From contig CM039183.1 of assembly GCA_008360975.2 (NCBI GenBank), forward strand, positions 78,342,350-78,406,349: a stretch of DNA of 64,000 bases, read 5' to 3'. The notes below the pieces were generated by a model that had not been told where the DNA came from, did not search any database, and saw only the letters and a program-made list of their open reading frames with translations. Source of the DNA: Lichenostomus cassidix. Its lineage: Eukaryota; Chordata; Aves; Passeriformes; Meliphagidae. The stretch's first letter is position 1. The number at the start of each line of letters is the position of its first letter. The position numbers and the translations under genes were made by a program. This document shows, piece after piece, positions 24,557-36,178 of the stretch.

Positions 24557-26480
24557 AATCGTCTTCATGGCAATCAAGTGTTGTAAGGAACAGCATGGCT
24601 TCATTTTTCAATCCAGTGCTAGGAAAAAAGTCTGAGGCACCACCAATCCAACAAAGCCACCAGCCTGCTGCAATACCCACCCTCTAATGTTACAGTGGAT
24701 CTTTGCCAATGCTCTGACACACGTTGGCACTGTCTTCATCTCTTTCTTTATAGGCAGGGCCTGGATCTTGGACAGTACTGTCCCTCTCCAGCACTGGCAG
24801 TAAAAGCTACCAATACTGTCATCTTCATCTCAAAAATATAGAACTGATGTTCATGCATGTTCATGACTGTGATCACAAATGTGAATAAACACAATTGCAA
24901 GGGGAGAACTTCCCCTCTACTGCTATTTGCACTGCTGTTGAAAAGGCAGAATGACTCAGGCTTTTGCTCATTTTTTTGAGCCTTAAAAGAAAATTTGCAT
25001 TCAAATTCTCTCTAAAAGGAAGAAGCCTTAAATCTTTAAGAAAAGATTTTAGAGCTTTTATACCAAATGCCAAAGAAGCCAAACTAAAACAAACCACAGA
25101 CTAATGAACAAAATTTTAGCATTATACCAAGATTCTAAATTTTGTCTCTAACACTTCTTATTTGTGAAAATGCAGAATTAATGACTGTTCAGTAATAGCA
25201 ATGCAGCTGAGATTGCAGCAGAAGAAACACAGTATTCTTGCCTGATGAGATGTGGAACTGCAGGTGCACAAGTGTAGATAAGGGTGCTGCACAATGTTTT
25301 TTCCATTCCTCCTGTCATTTAGTTTTCTGACTCTTCATGCTCATCATTTCTGTCTTTTCCTCTTAATAGGGACAGCAGTGGGAATTTTTAAAACGCGAAG
25401 GAATTCAGCTGAGGGAAGAGGAGAGGTAGCACAGGCATTCACATTGTGATTGACCAGACTGGGGATGGAGCTCATCTGCAGCAGCTGCCCTCTTATGGCT
25501 CAGCAGCTGCAGCATCACCCCGGGTTTAGTGACACACAGCCAGAAATTGCATTTACAATTGGAGCACAAATTCTGCAGAAATTCATTCTACCAGTCCTTT
25601 TCACTTGCCAAAGCTTTAGATTTGTGTGTAGTTAGCAGCTGCCTGGGGTTAAGCAGACACCCAGAAGCAATAGCAAAGGAAAGTAAACAGCCCTTCTCAC
25701 TGCAGCTGATTTAGAAATGACAACAAACAAACAACAACAAAACAACAGCAGAAACACAGTCTTGAAAAGAACATTATTACAGAGTAAAAGCCTTTAATGC
25801 TTTACACATTTGTTGTGGTTTAAACAGAAAGAGAGAGAGGAGCTTTTCTGCCCCTCTTACAACAATTATGACTATGTTACAAGAATAAAGTTGTATGGTT
25901 GCATTTGTATGTTAATAGAAATGGTATAAAGAAAAAACTTCAGAATTTTTGTCATTTTTCTGTACTACACTCTCAAAAAAACTTCTCAAGATTGCAAATC
26001 AACAAACCAGCTGCCCAAGGTGACTTTCCAGTGTTGTAGATAGACAATTGTACTTACAAATTCAGGGTTCAAAGTTGCCAAAAACTGATTCTGATTTTCT
26101 TTCAAATTCTGTAGAATTCCTCTATTTGACATGTTCTAAAAGAAATAATATTTTAGGGGAAAGCACATTTCATACACCTTTCAACATGAAATTAAATTAG
26201 AAGCTAAGACTAAAACATCCATAAGTGAAGAGAATTTTAGCAGAAGTCACCCCTTCAGTTTAGATGCAAAGCTATAGATATAAATAACTAATAAAAAGTG
26301 GATTACTCACCCACTGTGTTCATATCTTGTAGCTATATCACTTTCACATGTGGTAATTTTAAGATGGAATTACTATTGAGTTGAGGCTGCAGGAAAAACT
26401 ATGGGGAAATGTCATGTTGTGCAAGTGGAAGAGCTTCTGAGGCACTCTCCTTGCCCACAGTAGCTGTAGAGAATTCACCT

Positions 26481-26521
26481 TCCTCCACTGCAGCATCCTC
26501 CACTGCAGCATCCTCCACTGC
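26481..26521. repeat. 15-bp tandem repeat, about 2.7 copies
   Basis: The unit tcctccactgcagca occurs twice perfectly, then as a partial third copy. Confidence 0.9.
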
Positions 26522-28146
26522 TCTTACACTCAAATACAGAAAATACTGTCTCCTTTCCTGATGGAGTTTAAAGCTCGTAGCACCATTTTTGAGAGTTGTT
26601 TCTTGGTATATTCTAATGGTGACTGGGTAATTATAATTAGCATTCTTTGAGTAAGGTTCATAGCCTTGAACACTGCATCTCCATTTTCCTTTTAGTAATC
26701 CATTTTAGTTTTTGAATGAAGGTAGATCAGAACTTAGGCATTATTCCAGCACCAGCCACACAAAAGCTGAATATCACCTCTCTAATGGACCTGCATATTC
26801 CTCTTTTCAGTAGGGTGTAGAGCCAACATAACCACTTTATAACAGTAGTTAAGTCCTTAACTGCTAGTTTTGCCCTTTGAAACTTCTTCAGAATCATAAA
26901 TTTCTACCATATGCTCCCTTTTTCTTTGTGTGTGACCTGCAATCTGGGTTCCCCTCTCTACAAACTCCATATTCTGAAATGCCTTTCAACAATATAATAA
27001 AATAAGCCAAGTAAGCTCATGACTGTGCCACCTTGCCACTAATAGCTGTTTAAAATCAGAATCAGCACCACATCTGGTATGTTCTTATTTGCATTTTAAT
27101 GTGATTAACTGTGTTACCCGAACGTGGTGCAGGTATTACATGTAACTTGCAATTATTTTTATGAGTCAAGGTTGTAATCTAATTTAAAAACTGATTTATA
27201 CTATTTAGATATACCCTAGTTCCCTTAAATGTACTGAGTGATAGCTAGACTTTGAATAAGTTCATCCCTCTGCTCTGGGGGGTTAATACAAACAGCTTCT
27301 CTGACAGCCAGAAAATATCAGTAATCATATTCCTGGATAATTGTCCCAACTCCCCCAACACTTGGAGTCACCTCCTATAAAAGCTTAAGATCTGAAAAGA
27401 AAGAATAAATCACCCATAGCACTTGCAGTCTCTGCTTTAATTATTTGATTCATTCTGTGCCAGACTTTGTGCGCTTTTGTCCACCTGTGGCAACCTATCG
27501 AGGTTGTCCCTGTACAGATCCTCTCATTTAGTCCTTTTGGTAAAGTCTTAGCACAGCATCCTTTTTCCTCGGTGTTTTGATCATACAATAAATTCTTTTG
27601 AGATATCATATTATGTCCTATTTTATGGAGTATCTTGTCACTGGAACAGCTCCTATTTCTGTGGTGAGTAGAGGGGTAAAAAAACCCTCAAATGTTTCCA
27701 GTTCAATCTTGTAAGCCACACAAGAAGAGAGGGACAGGCAGACTTCATTCCGATAAATTCCAGGTATTGTTTTCTAAATATTTTGTTGGATATGAAGCAT
27801 CTTTATGCCAACAAAACTACTCATGAGTCACAGGCATTATATCCTAGTTTATCCTGAAGATTACAGTTCTGTCATAATTTAGCAAAATAATTTGCAGGCC
27901 TGCCAAGCCCAGCATTAGTAAGTAATAAAACAGAAATGTGTTCCATGTCACTGAGATTTGATAAGCTACTTCATACAGTTCAAAGCCTTATCAGAAAGCC
28001 ACGTTCACCACTGTAACTGATAAGCCATGTCAACTGGTGGAAATCATGGGTGTGCCTTACTGCCCAAATCTCTCCCAGGTTATGTTTGCTTTATTTTGCG
28101 GTCTGAGAAACAGGTAAACCTAATTTGTTTTCACTGCACAGATTTT

Positions 28147-28172
28147 GCTGTGCTGCGCTGTGCTGTGCTGTG
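28147..28172. repeat. (GCTGT)n short tandem repeat
   Basis: About five pentamer units with one GCTGC variant. Confidence 0.85.
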
Positions 28173-31100
28173 AGAAAGAGCATTTCTGCAGTGGAAGCCA
28201 GGGTGGTTGTGTCTTTCCATAGCCTTTTGGAATGAATGTTCTGCCTTCAGACATCAGGCTCACAAGCACTCACAGACCCTTGCACTGAAATTCAATTGTC
28301 CTGAAGTTGTCTGTAAAGGAACTGGCTGCTCTGAGGCTGGAGGAAAGGAAATGTTTCACTGCAGATATCCCCAGGTTTCCTAGCAAGGGCAGCTCTCTCT
28401 GCAGCTCATCTTTTCCATTTGCACAGATTCATGTTCTCCCTAGGCACGGGTAACCTGCCAAGCATATTAATATTGGTGTGCCTTGCAGGTATTGATGCAG
28501 ATGTTCAGGTTATGATAGGCTTTACCGCACCTACTGCCCTGCTCAGTCCGTGTTCTCCTTCTTGTAGCTCAAGTCATGGCTCAGATGGGCCTGAGTGGTG
28601 CATTGTCTCCTGCAGGGGATAAATGGGATGTGCTCAGACAGCTGGAGATGCCACAGGCAGGAGATGAATATAATTCCACATTTCCTTAGATATGAGAGAG
28701 AGGGCATTCAGATATTCATTCGCTGGTCCTGTACAAATGCTCACACCTTACATTGAATGCTTAGGGCAGGTTGTGAAGCTCCAGTCTAGCCTAGAATTTG
28801 CAGTATTTTCCTTCCTGCTGTCTCCTCCATAGTAGGGGAGGATACTGACAATGAGTATCACTCTCTGCCAGAAGAGTGCTTGCTCACAGAAGATTCACAG
28901 TCTTGTATTCACTGCTGCAGAGGATCCTGACCAAGCAAGTCTGCTCCTCTTGAGAAATCATGTCATTGAACTACCAGGCAACTCACCATTAAACATCATT
29001 ACACTGCCTTCTGTGAGGCATTGTTTGCTGTGAGCCAATTTCTTTTATTAGATAAACCAAAAAGAACTAATGTAATCAGACAGGCAAATCAACATGCACA
29101 CAGTCCTTCTTCTGGTCTGAACAAGAAGCTACATTCTCAAAGCCAAGTGCAATTTGAATGACATTTTAACTTGATTAATGTTAATCTGTTAAATGGTTTG
29201 AAAGAATATGTGACTGAAACATGGAAAGCAGAGGTTGATATTAGAAACACATATGGCTATAAGGTTGATAGTTCCAAAAAAAGAGTGAAGTAGTTTACTC
29301 CTTCCAGAATAGACCTTTAAGGAATAAATCGAGGATGGGAAGTAGGCAGAAGCAGTGTATACCACCAAACCAACATTATTCTTTACTCTGTGGTTTTCAG
29401 TATGCAGTACAGTTATGAACTATGCTTTCCAGACTCTTCTGCTTAAAGTAAACATTTTGAGGGTCATGAGGGAGGTGAAAGGAGCACTTTTCTGAAAATG
29501 CTGCCAGTATGACTGTGAGGAGGTGTTTGTTCTGTTTGGTTTCTTCAAAATTCGTAGACCAACATATCCACTTCTACAAAAACAGCTACAGCCCAACATA
29601 ACTAGTACAGAGACTGAACAGTCATTGTAATGACAACATTTATTTGAGAAGGATCTTCCTTCTAAAAGCATCATGGGTTTGGGGAGCCCCTTCAATAGAC
29701 CTTATTATGTTACAGGAACAAACCATGTTAATAATACATACACAATTGTCACGGAAGTGTATGAAAGAAATGCACAATCAAGAGTGACCCACCATCTATA
29801 GAAAAGAAAAGATCCTTGGTGGGAAGGAATTACCTTCTTTCTTCAAGGTGGTCAGCAGAGACTCCTTAAATTTTAAGTTTCCATTTCTGTTAGGCATTTT
29901 AAATACTAAATACCACTTTAGGACTCATCTCTCATTTAGCCTCCAGTGAAGGCTTTGCTCTTTAAAGAGTTTGCTGTTTTAAAAACTTCATTTTGGATCC
30001 ACAGTTTGTATAAAACCACAGCTCCGTGAAGTCTGCATGTAACATACTGGCTTTTAGCCATCTTCAGCTTTGAAAAGTTTCCTTTGATAAAGCAAGATAT
30101 TCTTCCACTATGATGAGGTTATTTAGCCTCTAATATTTGTAAGCCATATTTCTTCAAAGAAATAATATTTCGGCTTGGACTAGGATAGAGCTCAGAAATA
30201 GCTATTAATATTTAACTATATGCTATTTGTACAGGGAAGTACCTTTCATCTGGAGGTCTCAAGGCTTTAGGCCAGATTCAAATCTTACTCTTGAGTTCAT
30301 TGGAGCTGTTTAAGCTTCCTCCTGTGTCAGAGAAAAGGCCACAGGCTCTTTCATCTTCTGCACAATCAGACTTAAAGTGCTCATGAGGCCAAAAGTGCTC
30401 AGCTGCTGGAGAGCATGGAGAACAAGGATGATCAATACAGGAACCCTTCTGGCCAGCACAAGGGCTGGACGGCAGAATTTTTCACCAGCAGCTTGTGAGG
30501 TGTAATCAATCCTGCTCCTTTGAATGAGGCTGCCCCCATCATAAAGGGCTTGCTGGTAAATTGAAAAGGCTGAACTTGCTGACCTGCAGGTCATCCTTCC
30601 TCGAGGATCTGGCAGTTGCAGCATCCAACAGTTCAAAGATTATTTCATAGTATGGAAAAGTTTTTCTCTACAGCATTGAAAACCTTACAGGTAGCATGCA
30701 GCCTTACTTCAGTCAGTCTCTTGTGTCAGAGGCTGTGTAAGTATGGAATTTGTAAGTCTGTACTCAATAACAGGCTTTTGTATCCATCCAAAATCTCTCT
30801 TAGGCAGAAGAAAACCACCTCATTTCAGCTCACTTAGGTCAAAAACTCAGTCCAGTGACTCTGCCAGGCCTAACCAAGCCACACTGTGTTTCCAAGTCCA
30901 CAATTTTTCTGAGATCCCCATTGGCAACCTGTTCTCAAATGGAACTCAGTGGGACACAAAAGAGAAGGGCAGAGTTGAGTGCCACCATGTCCAAGCACCA
31001 TTCAGCCCTCTTTGTACTCTGGGAAAACACATGGCATGACCATTCCCCAAAAAGAGCAAAACAAAACTGCTACAAGGACATGCTATAGTTAAGCAAATGG

Positions 31101-31714
31101 TTTAGAAAGCCAAGTTCAGAGGAGAACACCAGGTATGTTTAAACTGTCAAATATGAAAAAGCCCTTTGGTTACAATAGGCCTGATATGCTAGTTCTCTTG
31201 CTAGGATGGTGTTTGAGAATGAAGTTCTAGCAGCTCGTATATAACAGTAATACAAATAATAGGCAGTTTTATAGACTCATACTATACAACTAGTAATGAA
31301 ACTAACAGGCATTATCTGTACAGATCAAAACAAAGTAAGATTTTAGTATTTAAAAAGGACATAATGGTCACAAACTGGCATCAGTTTGCTATGGATATAA
31401 ATGTGAAACAATTCACAGGGCTTGTTTTATGATTGTAAGTGATATGCCTGAAGTCTCCTCTTGCTGAGGTGCTTCTCTCCAGCAAGAGCTGATTATTAAT
31501 TTCTTGATCCTTTTCCATGTCTTCAAGAACAATTTTTGGATTACATGGGAGGGAATGAAAATGAAACTTATAATATCCATATATCTTTCTTGTAACTCAA
31601 GTTCCTGGTAGGCAAGTTATCATACATTTTAATAAGTCCATCACGATAGTGAAAAGAGACTGATGTCCTCTGAGCTTGTAGGATACAACAGTCCTTATAT
31701 GTAATTTAGAAGTT

Positions 31715-31878
31715 TTTTATAATGAGGGTGGTAAAACCCTGGAACATTTTAAGGCCAGATTGGATGGGGCTCTGAGCAACTTGATCTAGTTGAAGATATC
31801 CCTGCTCACTGCACAGGGGTTGGACTACATGGCATTTAAAGGTCATTTCCAACCCAAACTGTTCTATGATTCTATGAC
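31715..31878 (+). mobile_element. CR1 LINE 3'-end fragment
   Basis: 'aatgagggtggtaaaaccct', 'aaggccagattggatggggc', 'ggttggactacatggcattt' and a terminal 'ctatgattctatgac' form a textbook avian CR1 tail with its octamer repeat. No reverse transcriptase coding remains. Confidence 0.92.
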
Positions 31879-33686
31879 TATAACATCCAGAAAAAAAACT
31901 CTTGACAAGAGAGCTAAGGAATTCCAAATGAAGTTGAAGAACTTGGGTTCTTCATTTCCTTTTCTCTTTTCTGTAACATAGCCCTTGTCAGTAGCTCCAA
32001 ATTTTGAAGTTTATAGTAGGAAGCAGAGTACAAGTGCATATAATGGGGGCAACGCTGTCCTGAAGCAGGTAGAGGTTAAATAGGAGGAGAGGATGTTATA
32101 GCAAGATGCCCAAAAGGAGATTTGAGAAACATAAAGTATACAAATATAGTCACATTTTGTGTCCAGGGAAGACACCCAAGCTATCAGTCCCAAGGGGGAA
32201 GTATAAAAGAGAAAGACTAGAAAGCTTATTCCCAACTCTTACCTTCATGACTATGATTGAATCCTCCGTCACGAGCAGTGAGAAAGTAAACCCTGGTGAA
32301 TTGCTGATGGTGTATCCTGTCACTGTGCTACATTGATTGGTTTCAAATATCTATGTGACTTTCTAGGAGGGAAAAAAAACAATCAACTGGTCAGTTACAG
32401 GAATAAAATACAATTAAACTTAATTTTTCTGCTGTCTTCACAGAAGCAACAAGGGCACAAAAGCAAGGTATGTTGGGAGAACACAAGGCTGGAGATACCA
32501 GCAAAACCGCACGGTTAAAAACACCTCTCTGAGATTTTCAAAAACTTACCTTTGGTATCAGAAAAGAAACAAATGTGCTGACTGAACTAGTGACAGTGCT
32601 GCTAGCTAGTACTGAAAATTGTAGGACTGGTGGCACAATCTGCTTCTTTGCTGAGAAGCTGACTCAAAGGTTTCCAACCTTGATGGATAAAAATGGAAAG
32701 AATTTATGGCATGAAAACTACTCATAAGCAAAACACTGGACAACAGCCAAGGAAGATGGAGAAAAGATTGCTGAAGCTGGGAAATACAATGTGTATTAAG
32801 TATTAAACAGCAGGAGAGTGAAGGGAACTAGTGAGTCAGACAATAAACAAGTGAAAAGTGGAGCCCTACATTAAATTAATCAGACAGTAAAAATCATAAC
32901 AAATTTTGAAGAAGAGTGAAAGGAAAATGCCAAGAGGCTGAAAATTAAATAAAGGTGCAGAGAAAGCACAATGGATTAAAATTGCTTTAATTAAAAAATG
33001 AAACCATAGGAGGAACATTTATCATTGTATGTGGGAAAAGAGACAAAGAGCTCTCTATCATCCTTCATTCAGCTTCAATTTGGGCAAGTCAGCTTCAAAG
33101 CACGGAAGAAAACTACTTGCAGCCACAGTGTGTATTGTTATTTGTGCCTGATAGTAAGCTTTTCTGTGACACCCTCCCACTGCCACAGTACTGGAGCAGA
33201 TGATGTGGAGCCACAGCAGAGGTTTGAAGGGTCTTGCCCAAGCAGTCCATGGCTAAGTCAGGAACCAAAACCAGATGGTTCTTAAAAAAACATGAGCCAA
33301 ACCCAGCTGGTACTTAAGACCATTCTTCCTTGCTCATGCATGAGTCTGGCCTACATATTGGCATAACTAGACTTGTTATCCTCAAGCAGCACTAGAAGAT
33401 AACCAGGGCTTTGGAAGTCATTGTTTACAGCTGTGGAGAAGACCCAAACTACTGCATATGTTCCTAGATCCTCATGCCTGTGTATCTTCAGAAGCTCTCT
33501 GACTTTCACCAAAGACAGCTGATTACTGTATTCACTGGTAGGATCCACCCTACAAGAGCTGCTTGGCTTTAGTGGCTTCAGAGACCTGCTATATATAAAT
33601 GTGCTAACAATTACTATTCCAGCCAAGGCTTCAGAAACTCATCCAGCTTGGGTGGAAGTGGAGTTGTCTTCTCAATGCAGCAATGC
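31879..33686. other. Intergenic sequence, nothing recognised
   Basis: AT-rich, with short unrelated frames only. Confidence 0.7.
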
Positions 33687-34229
33687 TGTGTGGAGGGTTA
33701 ACCTGGCAGGCAACTGAGCACCACACAACTACTCACTTGCAGCCCCCTCCAACCCACAGTGGAGCAGGGGAACAGGAAAGGAAGAGCAAAAGCAAAATAA
33801 TTGTTTAATAAGCAAAGCAGAAGTGGGAGAAGAGAGAAAGAAAACAAACTGAACCAAACCAAAACAATCACTCACCACCTCCCACGAGTGGACTGATGCC
33901 CAGCCATGACCAAAAAAAAGATGGCTCAGCTCCCTACACACCCTCATGTCCATTTTGTTGCTGAGCATGGCATTATATGGCATGGAATATCCTTTTGCTT
34001 AGTTCAGGACATCGGCCTGGTTGTGTCCCCTCCCCACCCTCTAGCTGTTCCCTGGTGGGGGTGGACATGAAGAGTCAGAAACCAAGAAGGCCTTGATGCT
34101 GTGCAGACACTGTTAATCTATAGCTAAAACATCAGTGTGTAATCACCACTCTTTGGTCACAAACCCAAGAAAAGAACCATATGAGCTGCTCAGAAGAAAA
34201 TAAAGCACATTCCAGCCAGGATCAGTACA
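33687..34229 (-). mobile_element. Solo retroviral LTR, minus strand, decayed
   Basis: On the minus strand it starts TGTACTGATCCTGGCTGG and ends near CACACA. This resembles the widespread avian LTR that begins TGT(G)CTGG-TTTTGGCTGGGA, and shares its internal blocks (CAAGGCCTTCT, GGAATATCC in antisense sense, GTGTCCCCTCC). Minus-strand ATTAAA near 33805 may be the old polyadenylation signal. No internal viral genes flank it and I could not find a matching target-site duplication, so it is an old solo LTR. Family naming needs a repeat library. Confidence 0.7.
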
Positions 34230-34997
34230 GGGAAAGTGGAGGGAAAGATGGGAATCATTGCCTAGATGAAATGTGTCTGTCTGCAATTACTGACACATCC
34301 ACTGTAGGAGCCCTTTCCCATCCTTCTCCCCCTCACTATAAGCAGGAGTGAGCTGAACACTCTACACTTGATTTCTGGGTAGTCAAGGAAGGTGAACCAT
34401 GCATCTCACTTTTCTGTCACGCCCACTACATATAAAGGCAGAACACCTTCCTGTTCATTGTTACCTTTGGTTGAAGAAAGATCAACAATGGCAATTACTG
34501 AAAAAACAAGCACATGGAGCAGAAGAAATCACATTTCCTACATCCTTGATGAGGATTGTCTCAGTTTTGAGAGACTCAGAAGATGAAGGAAAAATTCAGG
34601 GTCACACACCATGTGATAGCAAGCAAATTACATTGCTATGCAACTCCTGAAGAAGTGTTTAAGTTCAAATCTTGCCCCCCCAAAAGGGGAGAGTAATACT
34701 CGGTTTACTTGTGGGTGAGCAATGTTGTTATGGATGCCATAACAGAAAGGAACAGGGTATATGGTACAGCTTACAATTTTCCCATCCCACGTTTGGGCTT
34801 TTCAATCATTAGAACAATACACAAAGGTTTTCTATCCAATTTCACAGAAAACAGAATTTGTCCACATTGTCCAGTTGCTGAATATGATCATTTATCAACC
34901 AATTTAATGGACAGTGTTTGGGTACTGCCTCACTTATGAGGAATGTCAGATTCATAAGTGTCAGAAATAACTACAGGATTCAACCCATAATAAAAAA
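34230..34997. other. Intergenic sequence, nothing recognised
   Basis: This spacer between the old minus-strand LTR and a CR1 tail has no gene, repeat family or structured element that I can identify. Confidence 0.65.
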
Positions 34998-35067
34998 GTC
35001 TTGAGGTGAGGGGGTTGAATTAGATGATCTTTAAGGTTCCTTCCAACCCAAACCATTTTATGTTCCT
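34998..35067 (+). mobile_element. CR1 LINE 3'-tail fragment
   Basis: 'ggttgaattagatgatcttt' followed by 'ggttccttccaacccaaacc' and 'attttatg' is the last roughly 70 bp of a plus-strand CR1. Confidence 0.85.
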
Positions 35068-35325
35068 ATATAAAACCAGCTAATAAAAAGCCATGTCTTG
35101 GCACATTTTCACTTCTTCAGCCTTTGCTTGCACACATCCCATCTCTTGTCCCAACTGGTCGGTTAGTTACTTTCCCTTTTCACTCTGGAGAAGATTGTTA
35201 AGATTACAGCTGGGAAGGGAACCTGGAAATCAGAGTAATTAGCAGTAAATTCCAGGAAAACCCTGACCGCTGAGGGTCTACCCCAAGCTAAGGTAAACGT
35301 TCTCACTGACGGCTCACTGGAGAAC

Positions 35326-36173
35326 TGTCCTGGGGTGATTTTATGATGATACTCTATTCCTGGTCTTCTGCTTTATGCCCAGAAATGGGTCCTGTAGCCT
35401 TTATTGAGTCCGGGGGAGGGGCGGAGCCCAGGGAGCTCTTTGTTCAAACTCTGACTCTCGTGCGCTCGGCTTGTGGAGCGGACGGGTTACATTGTTGCTT
35501 TGGCTAGCTTGGGTTTTGGTAGCTTAGGCAAGAAGTTTCTTTCCCCAGACTGCCGTAACCATCTTTCCGTGGCTTCTGCTGCTTCTTCTGGAACTGTTTC
35601 GGCTTGGTTTTTCGCCTGAAATCAGATAATTCCCAGGGACATGGTCAGCAACCTGCAGGGAGCTGCTGGGGGCACTCTGGCCAGCCCCGGACCTTGGGAG
35701 AAGCTGAGCCAGCGAAAGAAAGGACTCTAAATCCACCAGCTTCATCTGCAGCAAGGAGGAGACCAACGTCGGAGTTTCACCAGGTTCCCACCTGTTTTTC
35801 TCTTCCCTGAGCTGCTGTGTGGACTCTTCTTCCCTTCTCCGAGACAAAGCTGTCCATTTTGTTTTTCCCTATCACATGCTTGGCAGAGTTTTTTCCCTTC
35901 CCCTGGCATTTTTTGGATCTTTTTTGTTCTGCTGTGGGTGTGCACGTGGGTGTGTGGAGGTAAGTTCTGACAATTCAACATCTAGCATTGATTCATTTTT
36001 TCCTGTGTCATGCAGGCACTTTGTTTGTCAATAAACAGTTGTGAAGTTTTTTTCACTTTCACCCACTGGTATGCATTTTCTCAGTGGCAGAAAGGGATTT
36101 CTGAAGCCCTTTTCTTTAAAGGAAGCACTTGTTCCAGAGTGTTTTCTCCTAAACCTGTTTCTAAATTGAGACA
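35326..36173 (+). mobile_element. Complete solo LTR of an endogenous retrovirus (848 bp)
   Basis: The element begins TGTCCTGGGGTG and ends TTGAGACA, with the TG...CA ends of a retroviral LTR. It is bracketed by a perfect 5-bp duplication AGAAC at 35321-35325 and 36174-36178. A GC-rich stretch with GGGGCGGAGC near 35415 could be a promoter element in the U3 part, and AATAAA at 36030-36035 a polyadenylation signal. There is no primer-binding site followed by gag, so it arose by recombination between two LTRs of a former provirus. A 5-bp duplication fits ERV1 or ERVL-type elements; I infer an avian class III-like origin without certainty. Reading frames inside are incidental. Confidence 0.85.
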
Positions 36174-36178
36174 AGAAC

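Larger units (their letters stand above)
24557..31714. other. Intergenic sequence, no gene recognised
   Basis: This block lies between the MRAP2 promoter and CYB5R4. It contains only short frames in AT-rich sequence and the two short tandem repeats listed separately. A 108-codon minus-strand frame at 30310-30636 with a hydrophobic stretch has no recognisable relative and no supporting signals. Confidence 0.7.

Noticed and set aside
25811..25830. A TGTTGTGGTTTAAAC start resembling an avian LTR terminus
   Set aside because: Homology stops after about 14 bases and no matching end or target duplication was found.
30310..30636. A 108-codon minus-strand frame with a hydrophobic segment
   Set aside because: No recognisable relative, no splice or promoter context, and a length that is not surprising by chance in 64 kb.
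35524..35847. A 107-codon minus-strand frame
   Set aside because: It lies entirely within the solo LTR and is incidental.
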